A stretch of 42,976 bases of DNA from Lachnospiraceae bacterium (GCA_017467845.1 JAFUKH010000044.1:1-42976); one strand, 5' to 3'; numbered from the stretch's first letter, positions 17,146 to 26,365 are shown. Translations and numbers: made by a program. The notes: generated by a model from the sequence alone, not told the origin.

Positions 17146-17691
17146 ATGAGCAAAATTGCTGTATTTTTTGTAGATGGATTCGAGGAAATCGAGGGACTTA
17201 CCGTAGTGGATTTATGTCGCAGAGCCGGGATTGAAGTGGATATGGTATCCATGATGGAAAGAAAAGAGGTAATGGGAGCACATCAGATTCCAGTATGCTG
17301 TGAGCTTATGTTTGATGATATTGATAAGGACAGCTATGATATGGTAGTTCTTCCCGGAGGTGCAGGACATAAGAAATTAGAGGCACATGATGGTCTTATG
17401 GCACTTGTGGACGCATATTTTAAAGCAGACAAGTATGTGGCAGCTATCTGTGCATCGCCAAGTATTTTGGGACGCAGGGGTATTTTGAAGGGCAAGAAGG
17501 CTTGCTGCTTCCCATCCTTTGAGGAGCATCTGCAGGGAGCAGAGGTATCCTTTGATAATGTGTGTGTGGATGGTAAGGTAATTACTTCCAGAAGTATGGG
17601 TACTTCCATTGATTTTGCATTGGCAATTATTGAGGCATTGGAAGGTGCAGAACTGGCAGATAAGAAAGCCAAAGAGATTGTGTATAGATAG
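17146..17691 (+). CDS. DJ-1/PfpI family protein
   Basis: A 181-residue protein of the DJ-1/PfpI/ThiJ superfamily. FVDGFEEIEGLTVVDLCRRAG at the start supplies the conserved Glu, VVLPGGAGHKKL follows, and AAICASPSILG near residue 104 carries the nucleophile-elbow Cys. The end, VITSRSMGTSIDFALAIIEAL, is typical of the DJ-1 branch, whose members act as deglycases, glyoxalases or redox sensors; the substrate cannot be told here. ATG 17146 follows CAGGAGG, so the longer GTG start inside the fold-back element is rejected. It sits 12 bases before an M18 aminopeptidase and is probably co-transcribed with it. Confidence 0.9.
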   Translation: MSKIAVFFVDGFEEIEGLTVVDLCRRAGIEVDMVSMMERKEVMGAHQIPVCCELMFDDIDKDSYDMVVLPGGAGHKKLEAHDGLMALVDAYFKADKYVAAICASPSILGRRGILKGKKACCFPSFEEHLQGAEVSFDNVCVDGKVITSRSMGTSIDFALAIIEALEGAELADKKAKEIVYR

Positions 17692-17703
17692 GCAGGTTGT
17701 AAA

Positions 17704-18990
17704 ATGGATTTTATGAATGTAAATCATGAGCTTTTAAGCTTTATTGAAAGTAGCCCAAGCTCTTATCATGTAGTGGAGAATATCACAGCATCCCTTAGGA
17801 AGCGAGGGTTCATTTCGCTTTCGGAAAAGGAATGCTGGAAGGTGGAATATGGTAAGGATTATTATGTGACCCGAAACGGTTCTTCTGTCATTGCATTCCG
17901 TATGCCAAAGCAGGATGCCAAGGGCTTCCATATTATTGCAACTCACAGCGATTCTCCTACCTTTAAGGTAAAAGAGCATCCTGAGATGGCTGTGGAAGAA
18001 AAGTATGTGAAGTTAAACACCGAGAAGTATGGTGGAATGATTCTTTCTACCTGGCTGGACAGACCTCTTTCCGTGGCGGGACGTGTGGTATACAAGGCAG
18101 AGGATGGTCAGGTGAAGATCACCTGTGTTAATGTGGATAAGGATTTATTGGTGATTCCCAATGTGGCAATTCACATGAATCGTGAGATGAATAAGGGTGT
18201 GGAGTACAATCCTCAGGTGGATATGCTTCCGCTGATGTCCATGCAGCAGGAGGGCGGTTGCAAGGGACTACTGACAAAGGAAATCAGTAAGACTCTTGGA
18301 ATTTCGGAAGATGCTGTTTTAGGGCATGATTTGTATTTGTATGTACGTGATAAAGGTAGAGTTATCGGCGCTGATGAAGGGTTTGTATTATCTCCTAAGC
18401 TGGACGATTTACAGAGTGTGTACGCGCAGGTGACTGCATTTTGTGCGGCGGCTCCTTCGGAGTATATCACTGTGGCAGCAGTGTTTGATAATGAGGAAAT
18501 CGGCAGTGGTACCATGCAGGGGGCAGATTCTACCTTCCTTTGCGATGTTCTGGAGAGAATCGGGGAAAGTTTGGAGCTTAGTAAAAATCAGTATTTGAGT
18601 ATGGTTGCAGACAGCTTCTTAATTTCTGCAGACAACGCTCATGCGGTGCATCCGAACCATCCGGAGAAGGCTGATCCAACCAATAGGCCATATCTTAACG
18701 GAGGTCTTGTCATCAAGTATCATGGTAGCCAGAAGTATACCACAGATGCGGTATCTACGGCGAAGATGAAGCTGATGTGTGAGAAGGCAAAAGTTCCTTT
18801 CCAGACCTATCATAATCGCTCAGATATCTTAGGTGGTTCAACACTGGGCAATATTTCTACATCTCATGTTTCCTTATCTTCTGTAGATGTGGGACTTCCG
18901 CAGCTGGCTATGCATTCTGCGGTGGAGACCGGTGGCGGTAAGGATACAGCATATGCCATTGAGGCATTTAAAGCTTTCTATCAGGAGTAG
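17704..18990 (+). CDS. apeB: M18 family aminopeptidase
   Basis: A 428-residue di-metal aminopeptidase of the M18 (aspartyl aminopeptidase) family. Metal-binding motifs are IIATHSDSPTFKVK near residue 80, SPKLDDLQSVYA, VFDNEEIGSGTMQGADS, SADNAHAVHPNHPEK and HNRSDILGGSTLGNI, followed by the C-terminal AMHSAVETGGGKD. Length matches the clostridial family. It removes N-terminal residues from peptides in the cytoplasm. GGCAGG precedes the ATG weakly, and a second in-frame ATG lies three codons later. It follows the DJ-1 gene closely and precedes the MoxR operon by 16 bases. Confidence 0.93.
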   Translation: MDFMNVNHELLSFIESSPSSYHVVENITASLRKRGFISLSEKECWKVEYGKDYYVTRNGSSVIAFRMPKQDAKGFHIIATHSDSPTFKVKEHPEMAVEEKYVKLNTEKYGGMILSTWLDRPLSVAGRVVYKAEDGQVKITCVNVDKDLLVIPNVAIHMNREMNKGVEYNPQVDMLPLMSMQQEGGCKGLLTKEISKTLGISEDAVLGHDLYLYVRDKGRVIGADEGFVLSPKLDDLQSVYAQVTAFCAAAPSEYITVAAVFDNEEIGSGTMQGADSTFLCDVLERIGESLELSKNQYLSMVADSFLISADNAHAVHPNHPEKADPTNRPYLNGGLVIKYHGSQKYTTDAVSTAKMKLMCEKAKVPFQTYHNRSDILGGSTLGNISTSHVSLSSVDVGLPQLAMHSAVETGGGKDTAYAIEAFKAFYQE

Positions 18991-19006
18991 ATTATAGGGG
19001 GAGAGT

Positions 19007-19939
19007 ATGGTATATCAGGGGAAGATTGAGCAGCTGCAGGCTGCGATAAATAAAGTCTTTGTTGGAAAAGCAGAGATTGTAGATAAGATATTAATCTGTC
19101 TTCTTGCGGGGGGACATGTGCTTTTGGAGGATGTACCGGGAGTGGGTAAGACCACTCTTGCCAATACTCTGGCAAAGAGCATGCAGTGCTCCTTTGGAAG
19201 AATTCAGTTTACGCCGGATACCTTACCGGGAGATATTGTGGGAATGAGTGTTTTTAATATGAAGACCGGAGAGTTTCAGCACAGAGACGGCGTGGTAATG
19301 AACCAGATTCTTCTGGCAGATGAGATTAACAGAACCTCGCCTAAGACCCAGGCGGCACTTTTAGAGGCTATGGCGGAAGGGCAGGTAACGGTGGATGGTG
19401 AGGTGTACCCACTGCCTCAGCCCTTTATGGTGATTGCTACCCAGAATCCGGTGGAGTTTCTGGGAACATATCCTCTCCCGGAGGCGCAGATGGATCGCTT
19501 TATGATGCGCCTGTCCATTGGCTATGCCAGCAAGGAGGAGGAACTGAAGCTGGCGCAGCTTTTTTTACAGGGGCAGACCCCGGATAAAGTGGAAGAGGTG
19601 TGCAGCAGTAGTGATATTGTGGCAATGAAGGCAGAGGTAGAGCAGATTAAGGTAAATGATTTGGTGCTGGGGTATATTCAGGATTTAATTCAGCTTACCA
19701 GAAACGAGGAGCGTTTTGTGTTGGGAGCAAGTCCCAGAGCCATGCTCTCTTTGATTCGTGCATCCCAAGCAAAGGCCTATATATGCGGCAGGGACTTTGT
19801 AAAGCCGGATGATGTAAAGCAGATTGCATCTGATGTTTTATTACATAGAGTAGCCCTGACTTCGGAAGCGAGGATTCGTAAGGAGGATAGTAAGAAGATT
19901 CTCCAAAGTCTGATTGTAAAAGCTAGAATTCCTGTGTGA
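19007..19939 (+). CDS. MoxR-type AAA+ ATPase
   Basis: A 310-residue AAA+ ATPase. Walker A EDVPGVGKTTLA is near residue 43, Walker B is LLADEINRTSPKTQAALLEAMAEGQVT, and ATQNPVEFLGTYPLPEAQMDRF holds sensor 1 and the arginine finger; PRAMLSLIRASQA is sensor 2. MoxR proteins act as chaperones for neighbouring von Willebrand or DUF58 proteins. That pattern is present here: DUF58 follows with a four-base overlap (or a 12-base gap, depending on start), then a membrane transglutaminase. GGGGGAG precedes the start. Confidence 0.94.
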   Translation: MVYQGKIEQLQAAINKVFVGKAEIVDKILICLLAGGHVLLEDVPGVGKTTLANTLAKSMQCSFGRIQFTPDTLPGDIVGMSVFNMKTGEFQHRDGVVMNQILLADEINRTSPKTQAALLEAMAEGQVTVDGEVYPLPQPFMVIATQNPVEFLGTYPLPEAQMDRFMMRLSIGYASKEEELKLAQLFLQGQTPDKVEEVCSSSDIVAMKAEVEQIKVNDLVLGYIQDLIQLTRNEERFVLGASPRAMLSLIRASQAKAYICGRDFVKPDDVKQIASDVLLHRVALTSEARIRKEDSKKILQSLIVKARIPV

Positions 19940-19950
19940 GGAAGCATATT

Positions 19951-21117
19951 ATGAAACTGAGAAGATGGGTATTTGCCGCATTATGGATGTTTTCGCTGGT
20001 AGGAATCAGCTTCTATGGCGGAGCGGTCAGCTATGGATTTTTCTTTATGCTTACCCTGGTTCCTGTAGTATCTGTCATTTATTTGATTGCGGTATATTTT
20101 GGATTTCGTATATATCAGGAAGTGGATAGTAGAGACATGGTGTGTAATGAACCCATGTCCTATTATTATGTACTGGAAAATGGTTCTTTCTTTGGCTTAT
20201 CCGGGGTTAGTGTACGGATGTTTTCCCGACTTTCCTTTGTGGAGGACATTCCTGACGATATGGAATATGAGCTGCTTCCGGGAGACCGCCAGACCTTCCA
20301 TACCAAGCTGATTTGCAGATATAAGGGAGAGTATGAGGTTGGTGTGAAGGAGGTTGTGGTGACGGACTTTTTCCGTTTATTCTCTTTCAAGTACAAAATA
20401 CCCAGTACCATCAAGGCTATCGTTCATCCACGAACTATTCCGGTAAGTGAGCTTAGCGCCCTTTCAGATGTGCGGGTTGCGCAGCAGAAGGAGTCCGGAC
20501 AGGGACAGAGTGAAATGGATGTAGTGGTGCGTGATTATGTAAGTGGAGATTCTCTGCGGCGTATTCATTGGCAGGCTTCCGCAAAGGAGCAGAAGTTGAA
20601 GACCAGGTTGCAGACCGGAGAGGAAAAAATCGGAATCACGGTTTTATGTGACCGGAAACGTTATGATAAGGATATGTATCGTTATCTCCCACTGGAAAGT
20701 CAGCTGGTGGAGACCACGTTGGCAATCAGTTATTTCTTTACCTGTAAGGGAATCGGATACAATGTATATAGCGGATGGAAACAGCAAAGATTCTGTACTG
20801 TGCAGGGAATGAATACATATGAGGGGTTGTACTCTTATATGAGTACCATGACCTTTGATGAAGAGAGTAGTGTGGAAGTACAGCTGGAGGATGTGAATAG
20901 AAGTGGGCTATTAAGTGACAGCCGTTTATTGATTTTGGTGTGTCATGAAGTCTCTCAGGGACTTTTGGGGCAGTTGAGGGAGCTTTCGGATAAAGGAATG
21001 ATGGTGGTGATATATTTCATTACGGATGATGATGGGGACGCAGTGCTTCGAGAGGCTTCCGAGAGAATTCGTATTGTGAAGATATCCACCAGGTTGCAGC
21101 TGGAGGGAGTCTTATGA
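19951..21117 (+). CDS. DUF58 domain membrane protein
   Basis: A protein of 388 residues with two N-terminal membrane segments (about residues 7-50, MFSLVGISFYGGAVSYGFFFMLTL and on) and a cytoplasmic DUF58 domain. The family signature is clear near residue 185: DVVVRDYVSGDSLRRIHWQASAK. DUF58 domains are von Willebrand-like and partner MoxR ATPases. ATG 19951 follows AGGAAG at good distance; the alternative GTG at 19936 overlaps the MoxR stop and gives five more residues. The stop overlaps the transglutaminase start (ATGATG). The role in the MoxR/DUF58/transglutaminase trio is probably assembly or quality control of an envelope complex, by inference. Confidence 0.9.
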   Translation: MKLRRWVFAALWMFSLVGISFYGGAVSYGFFFMLTLVPVVSVIYLIAVYFGFRIYQEVDSRDMVCNEPMSYYYVLENGSFFGLSGVSVRMFSRLSFVEDIPDDMEYELLPGDRQTFHTKLICRYKGEYEVGVKEVVVTDFFRLFSFKYKIPSTIKAIVHPRTIPVSELSALSDVRVAQQKESGQGQSEMDVVVRDYVSGDSLRRIHWQASAKEQKLKTRLQTGEEKIGITVLCDRKRYDKDMYRYLPLESQLVETTLAISYFFTCKGIGYNVYSGWKQQRFCTVQGMNTYEGLYSYMSTMTFDEESSVEVQLEDVNRSGLLSDSRLLILVCHEVSQGLLGQLRELSDKGMMVVIYFITDDDGDAVLREASERIRIVKISTRLQLEGVL

Positions 21118-23267
21118 TGAAGAAGGTTTCTCTCTTTGGTGTGGAAGAAAATATGATTTACAGGGTGTTCTATGTATGGCTTTTGACAGTGGGAACACTC
21201 AGCGTTTGTGCTGACAGAGGCTGGGGACCCGGGCTTTCAGGGCCGGCTTTTGTTTTTATTGTAGCAGTTACCCTACTTTTGGCGTGCCTGAATTATTTGC
21301 AGGTCAGGGGAAAGGTAATTGTAGGTTTTTTGTCTGCCGGACTCTTGATTCTGGGACTTCACAGGATTCCGGAGGGGGAGCTGGGCGACAATATTTACGT
21401 TAGGCTGTTACTTTTGTGCGCGGCTATTTACCTTGGAGAAATACTGCTGGAGAAGGCTCTGGTGCTTAAGCTGATCGTAGGGCTGGGAATCCTTATTTAT
21501 CTGTTGGTTTGTCTTTTCGGAGAATATGAGGTCAGCCATGCAAGTGCCATCCTGTTGATGTGGACGTTTATGTTATATCTGATTGAGGTGGCAGAGCATT
21601 TCTGGAAGAAGCATAAGGAGCATCCGTATCAGAATTATGTGGTGTGGCTGATGCCTTTTTCCGTGATTTATCTGGTAATGGCGCTTTTGACACCGGCACC
21701 GGAAAAGCCCTATGATTGGCAGTTTGTAAAGGATGCATACCGGAATATTTCTCAGGCGGTTACTACTTGGCTGGAGGATATGAGACGTGACGGTCAGGAG
21801 GATTTCGGAAGGGCTGTGGCAGGATTTTCCGAGGATGGAAGATTAATGAGTTCTCTTGCACACGGAAATCAGGAGATTTTGCGTCTGCAGGGAAACAGGG
21901 GGCTAAAAACCAATGTGTACCTGATGGGAAAGGTCTATGATACTTTTTCAGGAAATGACTGGACTTGTCAGTACAGTGATTTATATCAGGATCGTTTTGT
22001 GGACACCATGGAAAGTCTGTATTATCTGGAGGGATATGACAGTGAGTTTCAGGAGGATTATTTTGCCGGAACCAAGCTGACAGTGGAGTACCTGTATTTT
22101 AATACGGGGTATTTATTTGCACCCTTAAAGACTTATAAAGTCGTGGATGCGGAGTATTCCTTTGATGGACCTAATCTGCGGTTTAACGAGCAGGTGGGAT
22201 ATTCCACCAGATACAGCACCTACTATTATCAGTTAAATATTAATCATCCTTCTTTTTATGCTTTTGTCCACAGTGCAAAGGAGGAAAGTGAGGATCGCTG
22301 GAATCAAGTGACCGGGGATTACACTCCAAAGGGAGAGAGGAAGGTTACCTATGAGGAGCTTCTGCAAAGGCGGGAGGATATCAAGAATTTTTATCTGCCG
22401 GAGACTAAGGTATCTGTAGAGGTGCAGGCTTATCTGGATGAGATTCTTGCAGATGCAGATACGGATGTGGAAAAGCTGATTGCCATTGAAGAGGCACTTC
22501 AGAGATTGGAGTATACTATGACTCCCGGTGCATTGCCGGAGTGGGTACAGGATGAGGCGGATTTTATGGATTATTTCCTTCTGGAGAATAAAAAGGGCTA
22601 TTGCGCTTATTTTGCCACCGCATTTGTACTTCTTGCCAGAGTGGAAGGAATTCCCGCAAGGTATGTGGAAGGATTTTCCGTTCCGATTAATTCTGACAAG
22701 AAGGTAACAGTATATTCCGATATGGCTCATGCATGGCCGGAGGTGTACCTAGAAGGAGTGGGCTGGATTCCTTTTGAACCTACACCGGGGTATGCGGAGA
22801 TTCGCTATACTCCCTGGGAGCCTCAATCAGAAATTGCGCAGAATATTACCAGTGTGGAGTTGGATGCAGAGGAGGAAGCTGAACCGGAAAATGTATTTTT
22901 TGTTGTGAGCACCATTGGCGTTATTCTGGGATGTGTGGCGTTATTCCTTTGGATGGACAATGCTTTGCGGAAGCGTCGTTTTAAGAGGATGTCAAAGGAA
23001 GAGCGGTTTGAATATGTGGCAATGAATAACCTCTGGCTTTTATCCAAGCTGGGAATTCAGCGATTGCCGGAAGAAACGCTGGAAGAGCTGCAAAGAAAGT
23101 TTGAGATGACATATGAGTTCATTGTCATTTTAGAGAATCTGCGATACGGCGATAAGGAAATCGGAGAGCAGGACATTATTCTTGCGTTGAAGGAGCAGGA
23201 AGACATTTTTAAGCTTTTAAAAGAATGGAATATCTGGTTATACTATCTGGCAAAAATCAGGGCATAG
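21114..23267 (+). CDS. Membrane transglutaminase-like protein (TgpA type)
   Basis: A 717-residue protein with about six or seven membrane segments in the first 190 residues, a long extracytoplasmic part, a transglutaminase-like cysteine protease domain, a further membrane segment near residue 600 (VFFVVSTIGVILGCVALFLW) and a cytoplasmic tail. The catalytic Cys497 lies in KKGYCAYFATAFVLLAR and His539 in MAHAWPEVYLEG; the third position appears as Glu in WIPFEPTPGY where Asp is usual. TgpA-like proteins are encoded next to MoxR and DUF58 genes in many bacteria. The operon ends here, after which a mobile element has inserted. Confidence 0.92.
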   Translation: MMKKVSLFGVEENMIYRVFYVWLLTVGTLSVCADRGWGPGLSGPAFVFIVAVTLLLACLNYLQVRGKVIVGFLSAGLLILGLHRIPEGELGDNIYVRLLLLCAAIYLGEILLEKALVLKLIVGLGILIYLLVCLFGEYEVSHASAILLMWTFMLYLIEVAEHFWKKHKEHPYQNYVVWLMPFSVIYLVMALLTPAPEKPYDWQFVKDAYRNISQAVTTWLEDMRRDGQEDFGRAVAGFSEDGRLMSSLAHGNQEILRLQGNRGLKTNVYLMGKVYDTFSGNDWTCQYSDLYQDRFVDTMESLYYLEGYDSEFQEDYFAGTKLTVEYLYFNTGYLFAPLKTYKVVDAEYSFDGPNLRFNEQVGYSTRYSTYYYQLNINHPSFYAFVHSAKEESEDRWNQVTGDYTPKGERKVTYEELLQRREDIKNFYLPETKVSVEVQAYLDEILADADTDVEKLIAIEEALQRLEYTMTPGALPEWVQDEADFMDYFLLENKKGYCAYFATAFVLLARVEGIPARYVEGFSVPINSDKKVTVYSDMAHAWPEVYLEGVGWIPFEPTPGYAEIRYTPWEPQSEIAQNITSVELDAEEEAEPENVFFVVSTIGVILGCVALFLWMDNALRKRRFKRMSKEERFEYVAMNNLWLLSKLGIQRLPEETLEELQRKFEMTYEFIVILENLRYGDKEIGEQDIILALKEQEDIFKLLKEWNIWLYYLAKIRA

Positions 23268-23273
23268 GAAAAG

Positions 23274-23490
23274 GCGTCGGGCATAGGTCAATGTCTTTAG
23301 TTTAGAAATGTCTCTGTGAGAAAATGATATGTCTTATGAAGACCCTTGAAAAACGTCAGCACTTAGCGAGGTATTTTCGAGCTTAGTACTGTTACGTTTT
23401 TCACGGAGCGAGAACGTGTCTGAATAAGACATATCGTTGTTGAACAGAGACATTTCTAAACTAAATGACATTGGGGCATAGGTCCGGCGC
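23274..23490 (+). terminator. Terminator-like hairpin split by an inserted element
   Basis: GCGTCGG (23274-23280) and CCGGCGC (23484-23490) are complementary (one G-T pair), and the right arm is followed by TTTCTT. In the uninterrupted sequence, with one copy of the target repeat, they would be separated only by about eight bases and form a GC-rich hairpin after the transglutaminase gene. The element at 23289-23473 now separates the arms. Confidence 0.55.
23289..23473. mobile_element. MITE-like element with about 48-bp inverted ends and 10-bp target duplication
   Basis: The ends begin CAATGTC and finish GACATTG; the arms (23289-23336 and 23425-23473) share GTTTAGAAATGTCTCTGT and GATATGTCTTA as reverse complements. 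GGGCATAGGT occurs directly before (23279-23288) and directly after (23474-23483), a 10-bp target duplication. The core has a nested fold, AAAAACGT with ACGTTTTT and CAGCACTTAGC with GCTTAGTACTG, around GAGGTATTTTCGA. It has no coding capacity. Inverted ends, short length and target duplication identify a non-autonomous transposed element. Confidence 0.85.
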
Positions 23491-23526
23491 TTTCTTCATA
23501 AAATGGCAAAAAGCTATGGAATATTT

Positions 23527-25197
23527 ATGAGTGAGAAATTCGACAATGCATTAAATCTGGCACTACAGACGGAGGAGGAAATTAGGGAGCAAAGCGACAA
23601 TCTGAATGCAGCCTTTGAGAAGACAGAGGGACGCTGGGAGGTGATAGTGAAATACTATGGTTCTCTCGCAGAACTGGAAAGCCGGGGAATCATTGTAGAG
23701 TATCTGTTGGGGGACTATGCCATATTGCAGGTACCCCAGGAGGAGATGGACTATCTTGGAAGTGTAAAGCAGATAGAGTATGCGGAGCTTCCCAGACGAT
23801 TCTTTTATCAGGTGATAGATGTAAAGGCAGAGAGCTGTTTTTATCCGTTGACTACGGGAAGGGAGGCTCTTACGGGAGATGGGGTACTGATTGGGGTATT
23901 GGACTCAGGAATTGACCTAAAGAATAAGGAATTTCAAAAGGAAGACGGAACCACAAGAGTGGTTTATCTGTGGGATCAGCAGACCGGGGAGGAGTATTCG
24001 CAGGAACGTATCAATGGGCTTTTGGAGACTTCTGATACCTTGCTACCCGGAGCAGATGTCACAGGACATGGTACGGCGGTTGCGGGAATCGCGGCAGGTA
24101 GTAGGTCGGGGCTGGCACCTCGGTCGGCACTTCTTATCGTAAAGCTGGGAACGAAGCAGGGAGACGGCTTCCCTATGACCACCCAGATTATGCGAGGACT
24201 CGATAAGGTAATTCGAAAGGCTCAGGAGCTGGGAAGGCCGCTTGTGATTAATCTAAGCTTTGGCAATACCTACGGCCCTCACGATGGCAGTGGACTTCTT
24301 GCAAGATATTTGGATACGGTCAGCGGTATCGGGCGGAATGTAATCTGCGTAGGTACGGGCAATGAGGGGGATACGGGAGGACATGTGAATGCCCGGGTAT
24401 CGGAGCGAAGTATCGTCCAGCTTTCTGTGGCAGATTATGAGCCCAATCTGTCCATTCAGATGTGGCAGAATTATGTGGATGAACTGGAATTTATCATATA
24501 CTCACCGGCTGGGGAGCGGCTCCCCCTGCCTGCCCAGATTGGGGACGGCAAGTATGAGGTGATTGCAGGGAACACCAGACTGCTGGTGTATTTTGGATTG
24601 CCTACACCCTATTCTGTGAAAAGGGAGATTTATATAGAGATGCTGCCGGTAACAGGCGGCTTTATCAACGGTGGTATCTGGGAACTTGAAATCGTAGGGA
24701 GAAGTGTGGTCTCCGGGAATCTGGAAATCTATCTGCCTTCTCAGGATTCCAGAGGGCAGAATACGGTATTTTTAAAGCCCACACCTGCAGAAACACTGAC
24801 CATTCCATCCACAGCGCAGATGGTAATCAGTGTGGCAGGCTACAATAGTGTCTATAACTCCTACGCCCCCTTTTCCGGGAGAGGGTATGTGGCACCGGAT
24901 TCTGCACTGGTGACCTATTCCAAGCCGGATATTGCAGCACCGGCAGTGGATATTCCGGCACCCAGTATCTATGGAGGCATGGCTTCCTTTACCGGAACCT
25001 CCTTTGCTACCCCTATTGTATCGGGAGCTGCGGCACTCCTCATGGAGCAAGGCATTGTGCGGGGAGAGGATATCTATATGTATGGGGAAAAGGTGAAAGC
25101 TGTACTTCAGAGAAGAGCAAGGCGGCAGCAGGAGATTAATTCTTATCCAAATGAGCGGATTGGCTGGGGAATGCTTTGCGTTTCAGGGGAATTGTGA
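23527..25197 (+). CDS. S8 subtilase, CspB-like
   Basis: A 556-residue subtilisin-family protease without signal peptide or membrane segment. The triad is Asp126 in IGVLDSGID, His181 in VTGHGTAVAGIAAG and Ser492 in FTGTSFATPIVSGAAALL. Between His and Ser lies an insert of about 140 residues of beta character (from SIQMWQNYVDELEFII to EIYLPSQDSRGQ), like the jellyroll domain of CspB-type clostridial subtilases. All three residues are present, so it should be active. ATG 23527 gives the family-like start MSEKFDNALNLALQ; an upstream ATG at 23503 adds eight residues. Neither has a good ribosome site. An insertion sits directly upstream, so its expression may depend on the element. Confidence 0.88.
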   Translation: MSEKFDNALNLALQTEEEIREQSDNLNAAFEKTEGRWEVIVKYYGSLAELESRGIIVEYLLGDYAILQVPQEEMDYLGSVKQIEYAELPRRFFYQVIDVKAESCFYPLTTGREALTGDGVLIGVLDSGIDLKNKEFQKEDGTTRVVYLWDQQTGEEYSQERINGLLETSDTLLPGADVTGHGTAVAGIAAGSRSGLAPRSALLIVKLGTKQGDGFPMTTQIMRGLDKVIRKAQELGRPLVINLSFGNTYGPHDGSGLLARYLDTVSGIGRNVICVGTGNEGDTGGHVNARVSERSIVQLSVADYEPNLSIQMWQNYVDELEFIIYSPAGERLPLPAQIGDGKYEVIAGNTRLLVYFGLPTPYSVKREIYIEMLPVTGGFINGGIWELEIVGRSVVSGNLEIYLPSQDSRGQNTVFLKPTPAETLTIPSTAQMVISVAGYNSVYNSYAPFSGRGYVAPDSALVTYSKPDIAAPAVDIPAPSIYGGMASFTGTSFATPIVSGAAALLMEQGIVRGEDIYMYGEKVKAVLQRRARRQQEINSYPNERIGWGMLCVSGEL

Positions 25198-25234
25198 TAT
25201 ACTGAAAAGACTAACGATTGGAGGAGTACAGAAG

Positions 25235-25537
25235 ATGGTTTTATATGTAGTGATTGCATTTATTTGTATTATGGCGGGGATGAGAGTGTTCTATGAGGAA
25301 GGCCAGACGAAGGTATTTAACAAAAGGAATCTGTCTCTGAAGGATGTGAAGGCTTATAATCATGCATGTGCGGTTCTCATCTGGGGCTTTGGAGCGGTTG
25401 CAGAGGTGACCTGTTATTTCTGTCTTACCAGTGAAGGTCTGTGGGCCAATCTGTTGCCTTTATACGTTCTCATTGAGGCAGTGGTGCTGATGCAGATTTA
25501 CTTTCGGGTGGAGAAGAAAAATATTAAAAATAATTAG
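25235..25537 (+). CDS. Small membrane protein, unknown function
   Basis: A 100-residue protein with three hydrophobic segments (MVLYVVIAFICIMAGMRVF, ACAVLIWGFGAVAEVTCYFCL and LLPLYVLIEAVVLMQIYF) and a basic C-terminus (RVEKKNIKNN). I do not recognise a family. GGAGGAG upstream of ATG 25235 supports this start over a longer in-frame one that would overlap the protease gene. It lies between the subtilase and a DUF975 protein on the same strand with short gaps, so it is probably co-transcribed. Confidence 0.7.
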   Translation: MVLYVVIAFICIMAGMRVFYEEGQTKVFNKRNLSLKDVKAYNHACAVLIWGFGAVAEVTCYFCLTSEGLWANLLPLYVLIEAVVLMQIYFRVEKKNIKNN

Positions 25538-25559
25538 TTTTGCGTGAGGAGGAGAGTTT

Positions 25560-26345
25560 ATGTTATGTGCGGCAGATTTTAGAGAAAGAGCGCGTATGGC
25601 GCTGCAAAATAATTGGTTATGGGCAGTGTTGACCGGACTAGTGGCTACTATGCTTGGGGCAGCAACCACTCTTTTGGATGGTAACGGCGGTGGTAGTTCC
25701 TCAAGTAGTGAAGTTACTGAGGAAGAACTGGAGATGCTGGAACAGACCGGTTTGAATATGACGGAGATTCTGACCAATCCTATTGTGCAGGCAATGATGA
25801 TGGTTCTGGGGGCACTTATGATTGTACTGGTAGTATGGGCAATCGTGATTATGATTATCGGTGGTCCGATTACTTTAGGTTATGCACAGTATAACTTAAA
25901 TCTGGTAGATGGATTTAATCCACAGTTATCAGATTTGTTCGGTAAGTTTGGTCAGTTTGGGCAAGGCTTTTGCGTGCAGTTTTTAAGAAGATTGTTTATT
26001 GTATTGTGGACTTTTTTATTTGTCATTCCGGGGCTGGTGAAGTCTTATAGCTATTCTATGGCTGCATATATTGCAGCGGAGAATCCGGATATGACGGCAT
26101 CAGATGCAATTACAGCTTCCAAGGAACTGATGGACGGCAATAAATGGAGATTATTTTGTCTGGATTTAAGTTTTATCGGCTGGTCCATCCTATGTGTATT
26201 TACATTAGGGATTGGTACATTGTTCCTTAGACCGTACAGAGAGGCGGCCTTTGCGGCGTTCTATCGTGAAATCGTAAGAGAGAGAACTCCGGTAATGCCG
26301 CAGCAGACGGTGAGTCAGGATAATCCTTACTTTAGTGAATTTTAG
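25560..26345 (+). CDS. DUF975 family membrane protein
   Basis: A 261-residue membrane protein starting with the soluble DFRERARMALQNNW motif common to DUF975 proteins. A first membrane segment follows (WAVLTGLVATMLGAATTLL), then an acidic Ser-rich loop, and further segments around residues 78-105, 150-165 and 205-220. The VIPGLVKSYSYSMAAYIAAENPDMTASDAITASKELMDG stretch is the family core. No activity is known. GAGGAGGAG precedes the start. It ends 20 bases before the GH51 gene, so the arabinosidases may be transcribed from this unit, although their relation is unclear. Confidence 0.85.
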   Translation: MLCAADFRERARMALQNNWLWAVLTGLVATMLGAATTLLDGNGGGSSSSSEVTEEELEMLEQTGLNMTEILTNPIVQAMMMVLGALMIVLVVWAIVIMIIGGPITLGYAQYNLNLVDGFNPQLSDLFGKFGQFGQGFCVQFLRRLFIVLWTFLFVIPGLVKSYSYSMAAYIAAENPDMTASDAITASKELMDGNKWRLFCLDLSFIGWSILCVFTLGIGTLFLRPYREAAFAAFYREIVRERTPVMPQQTVSQDNPYFSEF

Positions 26346-26365
26346 CATAACAAAAGGGGTTACAT

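Noticed and set aside
19936-19950. GTG start of the DUF58 gene overlapping the MoxR stop
   Set aside because: Possible, but AGGAAG is placed correctly for ATG 19951; only five residues differ.
23289-23473. The long inverted repeat as a CRISPR-like or terminator structure
   Set aside because: There is a single pair of arms with direct target duplications outside, not spaced repeats; a transposed element explains all features.
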